Assembly (NCBI GenBank): GCA_937892405.1
Contig: CALAFS010000010.1
Location: forward strand, 1 to 7,855
DNA length: 7,855 nt
Direction: 5' to 3'
Source: an uncultured Clostridia bacterium
Lineage (GTDB): Bacteria; Bacillota; Clostridia; Oscillospirales; CAG-272
The notes beneath the pieces were generated by a model. It saw only the letters and a program-made list of their open reading frames with translations. It was not told the DNA's origin and searched no databases. Each line of letters begins with the position of its first letter. Position 1 is the first letter of the stretch. The translations under genes and the position numbers were made by a program. Below are positions 6,493 through 7,855 of the stretch, piece after piece.

Positions 6493-6541
6493 ATTTTTGC
6501 CGAAACACGGGTCAAGAACATCTCCCCGTTTCGGCGAAAAT
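6493..6541 (-). promoter_or_regulatory. Hairpin in the leader of the TasA-like gene
   Basis: ATTTTTGCCGAAAC (6493-6506) and GTTTCGGCGAAAAT (6528-6541) form a 14-position inverted repeat with one imperfect pair, which is G-U in plus-strand RNA and A-C in minus-strand RNA. The 8-bp GCCGAAAC/GTTTCGGC core holds on both strands. On the minus strand it ends 6 nt before the AGGAGG of the surface-protein gene and could influence its translation. A TTGACC-like -35 lies in the loop, but the matching -10 would fall on the ribosome binding site. Confidence 0.45.
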
Positions 6542-6605
6542 CGGGAGGTGTCCTGCTCAAGTGATGGATATTGCGGGGAAGATGGGTTTGTGCAGTATCA
6601 CCAAA

Positions 6606-6662
6606 TTAAAAGTGATTCCCCCCCCCCCCCATGGGACATAATGCCGATTGTGAAAGTTTCAT
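6606..6662 (-). CDS. Small ORF of 18 codons containing a 13-G tract
   Basis: An 18-residue ORF (MKLSQSALCPMGGGGNHF) starts at an ATG preceded by AAAGGAG with 7 nt spacing, as good a ribosome binding site as those of the real genes here. Four glycine codons and the last base of the inner ATG form the 13-G run. The frame matches that of the downstream surface-protein gene, separated from it by this ORF's own TAA and 45 open codons. With 12 G the peptide would run to 34 residues, and with 14 G to 21 residues, neither reaching the next gene. It may be a leader peptide, a relic of a deleted gene start, or chance. No function recognised. Confidence 0.35.
   Translation of the reverse strand: MKLSQSALCPMGGGGNHF
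6618..6630. repeat. Homopolymer of 13 C (13 G on the minus strand)
   Basis: Thirteen consecutive C occur on the plus strand, far longer than any other G/C run in the window. Such tracts are prone to slipped-strand change in length and mark contingency loci in some bacteria. It sits 148 nt upstream of the surface-protein start codon, within a small ORF. An assembly or read artefact at the homopolymer is also possible. Confidence 0.95.
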
Positions 6663-6680
6663 AATTTTTCTCCTTTCTTT

Positions 6681-6691
6681 CGGCTTTGCCG
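6681..6691. repeat. Small inverted repeat before the small ORF
   Basis: CGGC-TTT-GCCG (6681-6691), extended by one A-T pair, forms a short hairpin ending 7 nt before the AAAGGAG of the small ORF on the minus strand. Confidence 0.4.
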
Positions 6692-6708
6692 AGTTTTCAT
6701 CTTTTTCG

Positions 6709-6785
6709 GCAATCAAAAGGCATAAGCGCTGCCGTTTCCGGCTGTTTATACCCTTTGATTGCCCCTCCACCCAAAGGTGGAGAGG
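6709..6785 (-). ncRNA. Two adjacent long hairpins in the inter-gene spacer, minus-strand RNA
   Basis: Hairpin one pairs 6709-6725 with 6746-6762 over 17 positions and has an inner GCCG/CGGC stem whose loop reads GAAA (a GNRA tetraloop) on the minus strand. Hairpin two pairs 6762-6771 with 6776-6785 over 10 positions around a TTTG loop; base 6762 is shared. The three imperfect pairs (6718/6753, 6721/6750, 6764/6783) are A-C on the plus strand but G-U in minus-strand RNA, which argues that the folded molecule is RNA copied in the direction of the flanking genes. It could be a processing element, a leader, or a small RNA. No known family recognised. Confidence 0.5.
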
Positions 6786-6805
6786 ACTGGCAAAAATGAT
6801 TAGTT

Positions 6806-6881
6806 GAAAGCTACGATCTTGTCGCAAAAGTCTGCAATAGCGCAACAATTGCGACGGAAACGGCATTACATTGTAGCTCTC
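6806..6881 (-). other. Nested stem-loop just downstream of the upstream surface-protein gene
   Basis: An outer 9-position stem (6806-6814 with 6873-6881) encloses an inner 7-bp stem, GTCGCAA/TTGCGAC (6821-6827, 6849-6855). The one imperfect outer pair (6808/6879) is A-C on the plus strand but G-U on the minus strand. It begins 20 nt after the stop codon of the upstream minus-strand gene. There is no following T-tract, so it is not a standard terminator; an mRNA 3'-end or processing structure is possible. Confidence 0.4.
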
Positions 6882-6900
6882 GAAAACATCGCAGTTTTAA

Positions 6901-7855
6901 TTACTCGTTTACAGTGCAACCGCTTTCGGTTTTGCCGATATTGCCGGTAGCTACGGTCGTGCCGGAGAAGGTGTTATCCTTGCAAACGCCGTCGGCGGCA
7001 TTCCAGTTGCCAACAATCTTGCCGATAACCGCCGTCTTTCCCGTCAGAACATTTTCAGCCTTAACGGTTACATCGGTCAACTTATTTCCGGTGACGGATA
7101 TAGGATGTGCAATGTCTTGGCAGATATAGCCCACAATACCGCCGACCTTATAACGACCGCTGACGGTGCAGTTTTCCACGGTACAGTTGGTGACGCTGCC
7201 GTAGTTATAGCCCACAATAGCGCCGGTGTACTTGCCGCCGATGACGGAGGAATTGCGAACCGTCACATTGTTGATTGCCGCGTTGGCATCAGATGAAACG
7301 ATGCCGGCGGCATTCTCTGTACCATTGGGAGCAACCACCTTGATGTTTTCCACTACCAAATTGGAAATGCCACGGTTGCCGCCCACAAACAGACCGGTAT
7401 TATCTGTACCGGTATAGTTGATGGTCGCATTCTTGATTGTGTGACCTTGTCCGTCAAAATCGAAATCCTTCATATTGCCAAAGCCGTTGGGAAGGGTGAT
7501 TCCCTGCAGGTCAATGTCCGCATCCAGCACAATGTGACGTGCAAAGGCACCGCCATACCAGATGCTGGTGTGTTGCCAACCATCGTCAGGCACTTTCGCA
7601 TAAGCAACTGCGGGATCAAGCACATAGGCAAAGTACAGCAGAGACTCGGCATCCTTGATAGTGATGGTGCCGGTTTTGCCATTGTTGCTGTCAAATTTGT
7701 CTTTGAGGTATTCGGTCACAACAAAACCGGAGGGCGTCGTAGATGCGTCTGCCGCATATTTTGTTTTCAGATCACTGATTGCGATCGGATATTCCGCTTT
7801 CTTATCGTACTGATCGCCGTTGCTGTCTTTCTCAGAGGTTGCCTGTGCAGCAACA
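6901..7855 (-). CDS. Secreted TasA-like/GLUG-repeat surface protein, N-terminus beyond the window
   Basis: The reading frame stays open from the stop at 6901 to the window edge, giving 318 residues of a longer protein; a GTG at 7719 is internal, not a start. The first visible residues, VAAQATSEKDS then YD and YP, align without gaps to residues 176-198 of the neighbouring surface protein (about 11 of 23 identical), the end of its TasA-like domain. The missing part is therefore expected to hold a SipW-type signal and a TasA-like domain. The rest has at least four GLUG-like repeats, such as TGLFVGGNRGISNLVVEN, AAGIVSSDANAAINN, TGAIVGYNYGSVTNCTVENC and VGGIVGYI, typical of beta-helical surface proteins. 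It ends GCTVNE with no anchor. It is probably co-transcribed with the downstream relative. Function as an adhesin or matrix component is inferred. Confidence 0.85.
   Translation of the reverse strand, partial: VAAQATSEKDSNGDQYDKKAEYPIAISDLKTKYAADASTTPSGFVVTEYLKDKFDSNNGKTGTITIKDAESLLYFAYVLDPAVAYAKVPDDGWQHTSIWYGGAFARHIVLDADIDLQGITLPNGFGNMKDFDFDGQGHTIKNATINYTGTDNTGLFVGGNRGISNLVVENIKVVAPNGTENAAGIVSSDANAAINNVTVRNSSVIGGKYTGAIVGYNYGSVTNCTVENCTVSGRYKVGGIVGYICQDIAHPISVTGNKLTDVTVKAENVLTGKTAVIGKIVGNWNAADGVCKDNTFSGTTVATGNIGKTESGCTVNE

Noticed and set aside
6498..6560. TTGACC-based promoter just before the surface-protein gene
   Set aside because: The matching -10 would overlap or touch the ribosome binding site, leaving no usable leader.
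6606..6866. An 86-codon minus-strand frame across the spacer
   Set aside because: Its upstream part runs through the hairpins, has no ribosome binding site and has an arginine- and lysine-rich, protein-unlike composition. Only the final 18 codons have a good start.

Overview
The window looks like chromosomal DNA of a low-to-mid GC Gram-positive bacterium, most likely an uncultured gut-type clostridial member of the Bacillota. This is inferred from strong AGGAGG-type ribosome binding sites, promoters close to sigma-A consensus, a TetR/nitroreductase/GNAT/YczE-YitT gene set, and surface proteins with a SipW-type signal peptide. No single gene fixes the genus.

Layout. (1) 1-1485: a monocistronic PLP-dependent aspartate-type aminotransferase with its own promoter and terminator. 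(2) 1492-2332: a TetR-family regulator with a near-consensus promoter flanked by palindromes. It converges on (3) 2343-2969: a small FMN nitroreductase on the minus strand. The two share a 38-nt perfectly palindromic terminator. (4) 3071-3263: tRNA-Ser(CGA), divergent from the nitroreductase, with an ideal promoter. (5) 3271-3960: a chain of hairpins ending in a terminator-like stem whose T-tract touches the ribosome binding site of a GNAT acetyltransferase, an arrangement like an attenuator or riboswitch. (6) 4016-4881: a YczE/YitT-type membrane protein with its own promoter and a bidirectional terminator. (7) 4890-7855, minus strand: two tandem secreted proteins. The downstream one is complete: SipW-type signal peptide, TasA/camelysin-like domain, then a beta-helix-like variable region. 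The upstream one is cut by the window edge, but its visible part resembles the TasA-to-beta-helix junction of its neighbour and then carries GLUG-like repeats.

The most unusual part is the 430-nt gap between those two surface-protein genes (6471-6900). It holds several hairpins whose non-Watson-Crick pairs mostly become G-U wobbles only in minus-strand RNA, a run of 13 G (read on the minus strand) inside an 18-codon ORF with a good ribosome binding site, and a further hairpin near the start of the downstream gene. This suggests a transcribed structured spacer or leader, possibly with a slippage-prone tract, that tunes surface-protein expression. That function is inference. The other genes are ordinary housekeeping or accessory loci with no visible functional link to each other.
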